A DNA stretch of 6,596 nucleotides from CAYZXU01 sp964482535 (GCA_964482535.1 CAYZXU010000128.1:1-6596); one strand, 5' to 3'. Positions 1-6,393 are shown, counted from the first letter of the stretch. Translations and numbers: made by a program. The notes: generated from the sequence alone by a model not told the origin.

Positions 1-45
1 GATTTTTTACGAGACTATCAAAAAGTACCTGCGTATAAAAAATTA

Positions 46-1257
46 TCACTCATGACGCAAGGCATCAATGGGATCAAGCTGCGCTGCTTTACGGGCAGGA
101 AAATAACCGAAAATTATTCCCACTGCCACGGAAAATAAAAACGCTATGATAATGATGTCCATATTAAGGATGAATGGAACCAGTAAGATTTTTGTAAGCA
201 AGGCTGATGCTGCCAGGGCAAACAGAATGCCTATTATGCCTCCAAAGGAGGATAAAACCACGGCTTCAACAAGAAACTGCAAAAGGACTTCCCGCTCTAA
301 TGCTCCTATGGCCAGCCTGGTTCCAATCTCCCTTGTTCGTTCGGTTACGGAAACCAGCATGATATTCATGATTCCTATTCCTCCAACCAGCAAACTCACT
401 GCTGCAACCGCACTTAGCAGAGCAGTAAGCACCCGTGTTGTCCCTGATAGTATTTGCGCTATTTCCCGCATATCCATAACAGTGAAATCATCATCATCTC
501 CATGGTGAATATTTCGGCGTTCCCGCATCAATATTTCAATTTTTTGTTTGACTTTTCCTATCAGGTCTTTTTCTTTAACTGAGATATAGATAGCCCCAAC
601 ATTTGTGTTTCCGGAAATGCGGCGCTGCAGTGTGCGAAGAGGTATGATCACAAAGTCATCTCTGTCTGTGCCAAAAGAGGATTGCCCTTTTGATTCAAGG
701 ACGCCGATTACACGAAAGGAGAGCTTTTTCAGCCTGATGAAAGATTCTAATGGTTCCTGACCTCCGAAGAGTTTGTCTTTTATCGTGCTGCCGAGAATGC
801 ACACCGCTTTTCCACCCCGCAGCTCGCCATCGGTAAATTCCCTTCCTTTTTCAAGGGACCAGTCCCGAACGCTGAAGTAGGCGTTGGTGCCGCCTGTGAC
901 AGTTGTGGACCAGTTTTCACTGCCGCAAATGGCCTGGGTTGACTGCATTGAGGTTGGAGCCGGAGGCTTTATTCCGGAAATTTCTCTGGCGATTGCTTCA
1001 GCATCCTCTACCTCAAATGCAGATGAGATCGACTTGACGCCTCCTGGACCGCGAAAAGCCTGACCGGGTCTTATATGCAGAAGATTGCTTCCGAGACTGG
1101 AGATTTGAGCATAAACCTGTTTTGTTGCTCCGCCACCCAGAGTCACCATGATAATTACGGCTGCTACCCCTATAATGATGCCCAGGGCGGTCAGGCAGGA
1201 TCTCATCACGTTGCGCCGGATTTCCCTTAATGCCAATAAAAATGCATTCCATAACAT
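46..1257 (-). CDS. MacB/FtsX-type ABC transporter permease (split MacB)
   Basis: This 403-residue inner-membrane protein is the permease half of a MacB-like mechanotransmission ABC transporter. One membrane helix lies at about residues 21-41. A large periplasmic domain (MacB_PCD type, about 42-270) follows and ends in an acidic patch, HHGDDDDF, at 251-258. Three helices then form the FtsX-type domain, at about 277-303, 327-356 and 366-388. Family hallmarks are GGIGIMNIMLVSVTERTREI (292-311), GTRLAIGA just after it, and the C-terminal PARKAAQLDPIDALR. The length fits a stand-alone permease; E. coli MacB fuses the ATPase to this part, and here the ATPase is the gene just upstream. The ATG lies 3 nt after the ATPase stop, with GGAGG (1268-1272) about 10 nt before it. 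By family knowledge it couples ATP hydrolysis to conformational change that drives substrate from the periplasm through the adaptor and outer-membrane duct. No clear terminator is visible in the 45 nt after its stop. Confidence 0.95.
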   Translation of the reverse strand: MLWNAFLLALREIRRNVMRSCLTALGIIIGVAAVIIMVTLGGGATKQVYAQISSLGSNLLHIRPGQAFRGPGGVKSISSAFEVEDAEAIAREISGIKPPAPTSMQSTQAICGSENWSTTVTGGTNAYFSVRDWSLEKGREFTDGELRGGKAVCILGSTIKDKLFGGQEPLESFIRLKKLSFRVIGVLESKGQSSFGTDRDDFVIIPLRTLQRRISGNTNVGAIYISVKEKDLIGKVKQKIEILMRERRNIHHGDDDDFTVMDMREIAQILSGTTRVLTALLSAVAAVSLLVGGIGIMNIMLVSVTERTREIGTRLAIGALEREVLLQFLVEAVVLSSFGGIIGILFALAASALLTKILLVPFILNMDIIIIAFLFSVAVGIIFGYFPARKAAQLDPIDALRHE

Positions 1258-1260
1258 TGA

Positions 1261-1968
1261 TTATGGACCTCCATTCTGTTTATCATCTCTAATCAAACCG
1301 TCAAGGAAGAGAACACTTCGTTTTGCATAGGCCGCCATCTCAGGCTCGTGGGTAACCATTACGATGGTTACTCCCTGATTTTGGTTGAATTGTGCAAGCA
1401 GCTCCATGATTTCACGGCTCCGGGAGGAATCAAGATTGCCTGTCGGCTCATCAGCGAGTAATACTGCAGGGTTGGTTACAATAGCGCGTGCAATGGCAAC
1501 CCGCTGTTGCTGGCCGCCTGACAGCTCTCCTGGTGTGTGATTTTCCCATCCTTTCAACCCAACGGTTTCAAGGGCTTTAATGGAGCGTTTTTTTCTTTCA
1601 GCAGAAGGAATGCCGCGATAGATCAGCGGCAGTTCAACATTTTCAAGAGATGAGGTGCGTTTCAAAAGATTGTAGCCTTGAAATATAAAGCCTATATAGT
1701 TGCGTCGCAGGAGAGCCCTTTGATTGCGTGTAAGGTTGCACGCTTCGATCCCTTTAAAGATATATGACCCGGAAGTGGGGGTGTCTATGCAGCCAAGTAT
1801 GTTGAGAAATGTAGATTTTCCGGAACCGCTGTGGCCCATTACGGCAATAAAATCACCATTTTCAATGTGTAGATCAATACCTCCCAGTGCCTGCATGGCT
1901 GCCTGACCACGGCCATAAATTTTGGTGACCCCCTTAAGCTCTATTAAAGTTTGAGTTTCGGGTTTCAT
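1261..1968 (-). CDS. MacB/LolD-type ABC transporter ATP-binding protein
   Basis: This 235-residue cytoplasmic ATPase carries every expected ABC motif: Walker A GHSGSGKS (45-52), Q-loop glutamine in FQGYNLLKR (Q97), signature LSGGQQQR (149-156), Walker B with catalytic glutamate in LLADEPTGNLD (170-180, E174) and the H-loop histidine in VTHE (H207). The GYNLLKRTSSLENVELPL stretch and the short length are typical of the LolD/MacB/FtsE group. Its ATG overlaps the adaptor's TGA stop by four bases (ATGA), and AGGGG just upstream can serve as ribosome binding site, which suggests translational coupling. The permease starts 3 nt downstream. It should dimerise and power that permease. LolD, the lipoprotein-release ATPase, is the main alternative by homology, but the neighbouring adaptor and outer-membrane factor favour an efflux role. 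No residue looks damaged. Confidence 0.96.
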   Translation of the reverse strand: MKPETQTLIELKGVTKIYGRGQAAMQALGGIDLHIENGDFIAVMGHSGSGKSTFLNILGCIDTPTSGSYIFKGIEACNLTRNQRALLRRNYIGFIFQGYNLLKRTSSLENVELPLIYRGIPSAERKKRSIKALETVGLKGWENHTPGELSGGQQQRVAIARAIVTNPAVLLADEPTGNLDSSRSREIMELLAQFNQNQGVTIVMVTHEPEMAAYAKRSVLFLDGLIRDDKQNGGP

Positions 1969-3266
1969 TTGCCCCTGCTTTCCATGCCGATTATAATCCT
2001 GGCTCCAGGGTTAATATTATCTGCTTTTACTTCCGTCATTCGACCGTCAGAGTCTCCTGTGACAACATATATGGATGACGGTATGTTTGCATGCAATACC
2101 CAGATGCGTTTTTTTCTCCTGTCTGCCGGAAATTTTTCTTCTTTTTTCTGCAACCTGGAACGGCGGTGTGGCAGAAGCATTCTTAACAGTCCACCACTTT
2201 TTTTTGAATTTTTTTTTTGTTGTACAGTCGGAGTAAAACGAAACGCAATATTTGGTATAAGGAGAGCGTTTTTTATCTCTTTAACAATGATGTCTGCCGT
2301 AGCTGTCATGCCCGGCCTCAGGGAAAGCCCTGAATTATCCACCGCAAGCAATGTTTCATATGTAACCACACCTTCAACTGTTTTAGGAGCAAAGCGAACC
2401 ATGGTTACCTGGGCAGGAAACTTTATGTCAGGATAAGCATCCACAACAAATGAAGCATTTTGCTTTGCCATGACTTTTCCAACGTCAGCCTCATCCACAT
2501 CCACATGCAGTTCCATCTGTTTCAGATTTTCTGCAAGAGTGAATAATACAGGAGTCTGCATGGATGCTGCCACAGTTTGGCCCGGTTCCACGCTGCGGAT
2601 CAGGACAATGCCATTAACCGGCGAAAGGATTACTGCTTTTGACAAATCCGTCTCGCGAAGCTTCAGTGTGGCAAGAGCCTCTGAAATTGTGGTTTTTGCT
2701 CCGGCCTCCTCTGCCCGGGCGATTTGCATTACTGCCAGGGCTGTATCCAGCTCTGACTGAGACGGCACCTTGCCCTTGCTGAGCTTTTTTACCATGTTTA
2801 AGCGATCAAGTTCATTGCCTGTCTGCATGACATCTGCCTTTGCCTTAACAACTTTTGTGCGTGCAGATTCCAGGGCTGCCTTTGCCTGGAGCACCTGGGC
2901 TTCAAGTTTAGATGTGTCAAGCCTTGCCAGAACCTGGCCTGTTTTTACCTCGTCGTTGTAGTCTGCCTCAACCGTTTTAATCGTTCCTGACACTTCAATG
3001 CCTACATCCACCTGATTTGTCGGTTCAAGATTACCGGTTGCCGTTACAGTGATGGTAAGATTGCCCTTTTTCACCACCCTGGTTTCATAAACCTCCGTGC
3101 TGGAAGTGTTTTTTAACTGCAGCATAAATACAGCAATTATTATCACTATAATCAGTACACTCAAACCTGTTAGATATTTTATTATACGTCTGTTTTTTGT
3201 ATGGGGCCTGGCAATACCCAAAGTTTTGGAGATGTCGCTATTTTGAATAGAATCTGTTTTGGTCAT
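1965..3266 (-). CDS. MacA-like periplasmic adaptor (membrane fusion protein, HlyD/RND adaptor family)
   Basis: The adaptor (433 residues from the chosen start) links the inner-membrane transporter to the outer-membrane duct. After about 28 polar cytoplasmic residues comes one membrane anchor (about 28-51). A first lipoyl half-motif follows (about 86-124, with VDVGIEVSGTIKTVEADYND), then an alpha-helical hairpin (about 121-208). The second lipoyl half is AVILSPVNGIVLIRSVEPGQ (211-230). A beta-barrel domain has VDVDEADVGKV (255-265) and LRPGMTATADIIV (316-328), and a membrane-proximal domain closes the protein. A Lys/Arg-rich low-complexity loop (about 349-387) interrupts the last domain and is encoded partly by long A-tracts. 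The frame stays open to a TTG at 3323 inside the upstream gene. I chose the ATG at 3266 because AGGA lies 10 nt before it and this leaves a clean 29-nt gap. Its stop overlaps the ATPase start. MacA-type function is inferred from domain order and operon context. Confidence 0.93.
   Translation of the reverse strand: MTKTDSIQNSDISKTLGIARPHTKNRRIIKYLTGLSVLIIVIIIAVFMLQLKNTSSTEVYETRVVKKGNLTITVTATGNLEPTNQVDVGIEVSGTIKTVEADYNDEVKTGQVLARLDTSKLEAQVLQAKAALESARTKVVKAKADVMQTGNELDRLNMVKKLSKGKVPSQSELDTALAVMQIARAEEAGAKTTISEALATLKLRETDLSKAVILSPVNGIVLIRSVEPGQTVAASMQTPVLFTLAENLKQMELHVDVDEADVGKVMAKQNASFVVDAYPDIKFPAQVTMVRFAPKTVEGVVTYETLLAVDNSGLSLRPGMTATADIIVKEIKNALLIPNIAFRFTPTVQQKKNSKKSGGLLRMLLPHRRSRLQKKEEKFPADRRKKRIWVLHANIPSSIYVVTGDSDGRMTEVKADNINPGARIIIGMESRGK
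2198..2218 (-). repeat. A10 and A8 homopolymer tracts inside the adaptor gene
   Basis: On the coding strand a run of ten A (2209-2218) is followed by TTC and a run of eight A (2198-2205). They encode the QQKKNSKKS part of the basic loop. Long A-runs are known sites of replication slippage and transcriptional slippage, so the downstream domain, and the coupled translation of the ATPase, could vary. The reading frame is intact as given. Whether slippage occurs cannot be seen. Confidence 0.6.
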
Positions 3267-3276
3267 GACATTAATA

Positions 3277-3280
3277 TCCT
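3277..3280 (-). promoter_or_regulatory. Ribosome binding site that sets the adaptor start
   Basis: AGGA lies 10 nt before the ATG at 3266. The upstream in-frame alternative is a TTG at 3323 that would overlap the outer-membrane factor gene by 28 nt. This site is the main reason for preferring the shorter protein. The spacing is slightly long. Confidence 0.5.
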
Positions 3281-3295
3281 GTTTTTTATCATGTT

Positions 3296-4726
3296 TTACT
3301 TCAGGGGTTTTACAGGCGTCCAACCGCCGCCAAGCGCTTTATAAAGCCTGATAAGGTTGGATGTAATTGTGCCTTTGCTTTCCGCAAGTTGATCCTGGAG
3401 GGAGAGCAAAGTCCGCTGCGCATCTAATAATATCTGAAAATCTACTCTTCCTGATGTATACTGACAAGATACTATTTCCACAGCACGCTGAGCCGCAAGT
3501 GATGCCTCTAACAGAGACTGACTGCGAATATGTTCTTTTGCATATGCCACCAAAGCGTTTTCGACCTCTTCAAGGGCAGTGAGTACAGTTGCTTCATACT
3601 GTATTAATGCCTGTTTCTGTTTGGCATTTTGTACCTGAATATTTTGACGTATACGTCCTGCATCGAAAATCGTCCATGAAATATTTGCGGCGATTGAGGA
3701 TATCCGTGCGCCGGAGGAAAAAAGCCCCCCGGGGGTCAGAGCTTCCAGACCGATTGAGCCTGGCAGAAAAAATTTGGGAAATCTGTCGGCAGTGACAGCT
3801 CCGATCTGTGCGGTTTGTGCTGCCAGAATTCGCTCGTCACGGCGCACATCCGGTCGGCGTCGCAGTATATCCGCAGGGACACCAATGGCAACTTCGAAAG
3901 GAGGCACAGGTATGGCTTTGGGCTCTGTCAGCATATTATCCAGGTTACCGGAATGAACCCCCAGCAGCACCTCTATCCGGTTTTTCGCTTTTTCAAGACC
4001 GGTTTCCAGGTCGGGAATCCTGGATCGGGTTTGCTCCACGTTGTATATGGCCTGTTCCACATCAAGCATAGTCGCCAAACCGGCTTTATTGCGCCATAAT
4101 GTAATATCATAAACACTTTTCTGCTTGTCAAGATTTGCCTTTGCTATGGACAGCCTGGCTTGAAGGCTGCGCAATTCCACGTAATTTATGGCCACTTCAG
4201 CGGTCATGCTTACCATAACATCACGCAGCTCCTCATGGCTTGCCTGAAGTTCGGCTTCAGCGGCTTCAATGGAGCGTTGTTTTCCACCAAATATATCTAT
4301 CTCCCAGCTTGCATCAAATCCTGAAGTGTAAAGTTCGCTGGTAGCGCCACGGCCGCTTTCTTCACTGGAGCGTCTTTGGCTGGCCGAGCCAGTGGTTTTC
4401 AATGCGGGGAAAAGTTCTGCTTTTACCATGCCTCGTTTTGCACGTGCTTCCCACAACTTAGCTTTGGCTTTTTTCAGATCAAGATTTTCGGCTATTCCTC
4501 TTTTAATTAAGATTGACAGAACAGAATCATCAAATGTGTCCCACCAGCTTCCCATTATATCCGGTTTTACTTTTTTTGCAGATAAACCATTTTTTAGCTC
4601 GGCATTCCATGCAGCAGGGGAGGGGGTATCGGGTGGAGTATAATCAGGGCCAACCTTAATGCATCCTGTAATAAAAATTATACAAAAAATTATACTAAGT
4701 GTAACTTTTTTAAGCAATATCTGCAT
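3296..4726 (-). CDS. Outer-membrane efflux lipoprotein, NodT/OprM-type TolC family
   Basis: This 476-residue outer-membrane factor should trimerise into the exit duct of the pump. A hydrophobic signal peptide ends in a lipobox, FITGC, with the lipidated cysteine at residue 22, followed by the family's VGPDYTPP start. Hallmarks in order are GSWWDTFDDSVL (59-70), FDASWEIDIFGGK (137-149), GVPADILRRRPDVRRDER (282-299), ISWTIFDAGRIRQN (349-362) and a GGGW terminus (466-469). Two repeated long-helix outer-membrane efflux domains cover about 60-250 and 280-465, the usual size for the family. It is the first gene of the pump operon; the adaptor follows after 29 nt. The start is uncertain. The AGGG at 4728-4731 is only 1 nt from the ATG, but it is 10 nt from a TTG at codon 4 (4715-4717). 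Either start gives an intact signal peptide. The family assignment is secure; the exported substrate is unknown. Confidence 0.95.
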   Translation of the reverse strand: MQILLKKVTLSIIFCIIFITGCIKVGPDYTPPDTPSPAAWNAELKNGLSAKKVKPDIMGSWWDTFDDSVLSILIKRGIAENLDLKKAKAKLWEARAKRGMVKAELFPALKTTGSASQRRSSEESGRGATSELYTSGFDASWEIDIFGGKQRSIEAAEAELQASHEELRDVMVSMTAEVAINYVELRSLQARLSIAKANLDKQKSVYDITLWRNKAGLATMLDVEQAIYNVEQTRSRIPDLETGLEKAKNRIEVLLGVHSGNLDNMLTEPKAIPVPPFEVAIGVPADILRRRPDVRRDERILAAQTAQIGAVTADRFPKFFLPGSIGLEALTPGGLFSSGARISSIAANISWTIFDAGRIRQNIQVQNAKQKQALIQYEATVLTALEEVENALVAYAKEHIRSQSLLEASLAAQRAVEIVSCQYTSGRVDFQILLDAQRTLLSLQDQLAESKGTITSNLIRLYKALGGGWTPVKPLK

Positions 4727-4755
4727 ACCCTATTTTATGATTTTTTTTAAAAAAT

Positions 4756-4785
4756 ATAGTATGACATTAACCCTTTATGTGTCAA
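4756..4785 (-). promoter_or_regulatory. Putative sigma-70 promoter of the efflux operon
   Basis: On the minus strand a perfect -35 box TTGACA (4780-4785) and a -10 box TACTAT (4756-4761, four of six matches) are separated by 18 bp. Transcription would begin near 4749, about 22 nt before the first gene's ATG. A T8A6 tract lies at the predicted start. The spacing and position fit well, but the region is AT-rich and there is no experimental support. Confidence 0.5.
4762..4784. promoter_or_regulatory. Inverted repeat TGACA-N13-TGTCA within the operon promoter
   Basis: TGACA at 4762-4766 and TGTCA at 4780-4784 form a dyad that spans almost exactly the spacer between the -10 and -35 boxes of the pump promoter. 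A repressor bound there would block polymerase. With only 5-bp arms, one of them part of the -35 box, chance is a real possibility. Confidence 0.25.
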
Positions 4786-4813
4786 GTAGGGGCACGATGC
4801 ATAGTGCCCCTAC
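4786..4813. repeat. 28-bp near-perfect palindrome, REP-like hairpin
   Basis: Ten-base arms GTAGGGGCAC and GTGCCCCTAC flank an ATGCAT core. The whole 28 bp is self-complementary except for one G/A pair on either side of the core. It can form a very stable hairpin or cruciform. It has no T-run on either side that would make a good terminator. Its GC-rich arms stand out from the AT-rich surroundings. Hairpins with TAGGGGC arms recur as dispersed repeats in several bacterial genomes, from memory. It starts at the base next to the pump operon's -35 box. Confidence 0.7.
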
Positions 4814-4847
4814 GGTGAAATTATTTGGCAAAAATTGAACCTTTTGT

Positions 4848-4871
4848 AAAAGCTTTTACTTAAAAAAGCTT
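4848..4871. repeat. Inverted repeat AAGCTTTT / AAAAGCTT next to the DUF2325 promoter
   Basis: Arms AAGCTTTT (4850-4857) and AAAAGCTT (4864-4871) are perfectly complementary across a 6-nt spacer. The left arm sits in a self-palindromic AAAAGCTTTT (4848-4857). The right arm runs into the first two bases of the -35 box at 4870. It could be an operator or an AT-rich accident; nothing in the window decides between them. Confidence 0.35.
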
Positions 4872-4899
4872 GACACCTTATAAATGCGTCTGTTATTAG
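4870..4899 (+). promoter_or_regulatory. Putative sigma-70 promoter of the DUF2325 gene
   Basis: A perfect -35 TTGACA (4870-4875) is followed after 18 bp by TATTAG (4894-4899, four of six -10 matches). The predicted start near 4906 leaves a leader of about 44 nt before the ATG at 4950. It faces away from the pump operon promoter, and both -35 boxes share the string CTTGACAC. Confidence 0.45.
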
Positions 4900-4937
4900 G
4901 GAAGACAAACATTATTATGTAGCTCTAATGAACAGGA

Positions 4938-4943
4938 AAGGGG
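4938..4943 (+). promoter_or_regulatory. Strong ribosome binding site of the DUF2325 gene
   Basis: AAGGGG lies 6 nt before the ATG at 4950, an ideal spacing. An in-frame TTG at 4947 directly precedes that ATG but is only 3 nt from the site, so the ATG is preferred. Confidence 0.7.
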
Positions 4944-4949
4944 TGCTTG

Positions 4950-6197
4950 ATGCAAAAAAAACAACAGTTTGCAGAAATCGAAAACAGCAATATGATAGGC
5001 CTAAATGATCAAGATTTTAGCCCACCGGCCCTTTTGAAATTCTGGGAGATTGACAATCTCTTCAAATGCCCGGTGGCCGGCATGTGTTTGACGTTTTCAG
5101 AGCAAAAACAGTTGCTTAAAAAATCCGGGATTCCCATTAAAAAGCTAAGCTCCTTTGAAATCCACGAGACCCTGGTGGCGAGTTCGGAAAATGAAAATCG
5201 TTTATCTGTGAAGGTAACTAATCTGCTTCATCGCAAGTTCGGCAAAGAGGCGGCTTCTTTGCTTGAACTTGGGCAAAAGGAATTTATGGCGCACTGGGCG
5301 GAGATTTTTGAGACCGGAGATTATATGTACGTTCTTTGGGCTGCCGCAACCAGGCCAGGGCTGCCCATTGAATGCAAAACAGGAATTTTTGGAGCTGTCC
5401 ATATGTCGATGCATTATAATGCAAAACAAAACGGCAAGATCAAGCAAAAGTTATTTGCCCGTGAAGAAGAATTAAATGCCGCTCGACGGTACGTCAAAGA
5501 GGCAAATCGTACCAGACGGACGCTGCAAAAGGAAAATAACTGCCTGGTACGAAAGCAGACGGATCTAACTACAAAAATAGCTTGCATGGAAATAGAAAAA
5601 ACGAAATTTGAAGAGAAGCTGGCCATATCCGAGAGCTGTAGGCTGGCAACCGGGTTTGAACAGGAAAATCGATGCCTGCAGGAAGAGATAGATGCGTTGT
5701 CCGAAAAATTTAAAGAAAAAGAGGAGCAAACGGCTTCACTCAAAAAGGAGAATGCATGGTTGTTTGCGGAACTTGAGCGGCAAAAGGAATCCAACAGACA
5801 CTTTGGCATGGAATCTCGAAAAATTATCAAAGAGGCTTTTAAACTGAACGACTGTGACGCGAGCTGCCCCGCCTTTGATCTGTGCCAAAAACGGATTTTG
5901 CTTGTCGGCGGCATCACCCGGATAAAATCTCTCTATCGGCAGCTCATTGAAGACAGCGGCGGCATATTTGAATACCATGACGGCTATATGCAAAAAGGTG
6001 TCAAAAAGCTTGAAAACAGTCTCAGGCGAGCCGATATGATACTCTGCCCTGTAAATTGCAACAGTCATGCAGCCTGCTCCATCGTAAAAAACCTTGGGAA
6101 GAAATATGACAAACCAGTCCATATGCTGGCAAATTCCAGCCTCAATGTAATTTCTCAAACAATCAGGAACAGTCACCAAAGTATGGCTGCCGTTTAA
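4950..6197 (+). CDS. DUF2325 domain protein with coiled coil and paired cysteine clusters, function unknown
   Basis: This 415-residue protein has no signal peptide or membrane helix and should be cytoplasmic. Residues about 25-160 form a helix-rich N-terminal region with FKCPVAGMCL (C40, C46) and GAVHMSMH (H151, H155). A charged coiled coil rich in Glu, Lys and Gln covers about 162-295. The C-terminal DUF2325 domain (about 314-402) begins ILLVGG and contains YHDG (342-345) and ADMILCPVNCNSHAAC (361-376), which match that family's usual VGG, HDG and cysteine-Ser-His features. Two cysteine groups share the spacing C-x3-C-x5-C: C302/C306/C312 just before the domain and C366/C370/C376 inside it. 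There are 13 cysteines in all. Metal, iron-sulfur or redox sensing is a reasonable inference, but no function is established. It is transcribed divergently from the efflux operon and has its own promoter and ribosome binding site. The ATG is favoured over the TTG one codon earlier. The domain assignment is from memory of the family and is fairly sure. Confidence 0.88.
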   Translation: MQKKQQFAEIENSNMIGLNDQDFSPPALLKFWEIDNLFKCPVAGMCLTFSEQKQLLKKSGIPIKKLSSFEIHETLVASSENENRLSVKVTNLLHRKFGKEAASLLELGQKEFMAHWAEIFETGDYMYVLWAAATRPGLPIECKTGIFGAVHMSMHYNAKQNGKIKQKLFAREEELNAARRYVKEANRTRRTLQKENNCLVRKQTDLTTKIACMEIEKTKFEEKLAISESCRLATGFEQENRCLQEEIDALSEKFKEKEEQTASLKKENAWLFAELERQKESNRHFGMESRKIIKEAFKLNDCDASCPAFDLCQKRILLVGGITRIKSLYRQLIEDSGGIFEYHDGYMQKGVKKLENSLRRADMILCPVNCNSHAACSIVKNLGKKYDKPVHMLANSSLNVISQTIRNSHQSMAAV

Positions 6198-6254
6198 TCT
6201 CGATTGCCAGTTCAAATGAAGATCTGACCCCCTCTACTGTTTCCTCTGCCAAAA

Positions 6255-6284
6255 TTTGTCACAGAGGTGACATTTTTTGTCACA
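6255..6284. promoter_or_regulatory. Phased TTTGTCACA repeats with TGT-N10-ACA palindrome, candidate activator site
   Basis: TTTGTCACA occurs at 6255-6263 and again at 6276-6284, exactly 21 bp (two helical turns) apart. Between them is the inverse GTGACA (6267-6272). The first pair makes TGTCAC-agag-GTGACA (6257-6272), which has TGT-N10-ACA geometry like a NifA-type upstream activator site. The second makes GTGACA-ttttt-TGTCAC (6267-6283). The block lies about 260 bp before the -24 element at 6526, within reach of a DNA-looping enhancer-binding protein. The identity of any protein that binds here is unknown. Confidence 0.4.
6257..6278 (+). terminator. Possible rho-independent terminator after the DUF2325 gene
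   Basis: A 6-bp stem TGTCAC/GTGACA with an AGAG loop is followed at once by six T (6273-6278), about 60 nt after the stop codon. The stem is short and only half GC, so termination may be weak. The same bases can also be read as a protein-binding palindrome; the two roles need not exclude each other. Confidence 0.4.
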
Positions 6285-6393
6285 ACCTGTTTATAACATA
6301 ATAATCAGATATCTTTATATATAGCTGCACTTAGCATTTGCAAAATACCGCCTATCACCCGTTGTTAAGAGTCAGGCTCTACTTTTAATCCTT

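Noticed and set aside
1..45. Terminator for the efflux operon downstream of the permease
   Set aside because: T-rich and A-rich runs are present, but no convincing GC stem is followed by a T-run on the minus strand within these 45 nt.
1951..2436. 161-codon ORF on the plus strand
   Set aside because: It lies entirely antisense to the adaptor gene, whose protein has clear family motifs; the antisense translation has none.
3267..3323. N-terminal extension of the adaptor from a TTG at 3323
   Set aside because: It would overlap the outer-membrane factor gene by 28 nt, starts with TTG, and the ATG at 3266 has AGGA at usable spacing.
4821..4845. Possible second sigma-54 site (TTGGCA...TTG) in the divergent region
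   Set aside because: The -24-like TTGGCA is not followed by a GC at the required 10-bp spacing from GG.
5414..5917. 167-codon ORF on the minus strand inside the DUF2325 gene
   Set aside because: Serine/phenylalanine-rich translation typical of the antisense of a Glu/Lys/Gln coiled coil; no start signal or domain seen.
5736..6215. 159-codon ORF on the minus strand overlapping the 3' end of the DUF2325 gene
   Set aside because: Antisense shadow of the DUF2325 domain coding region, with no recognisable motif.
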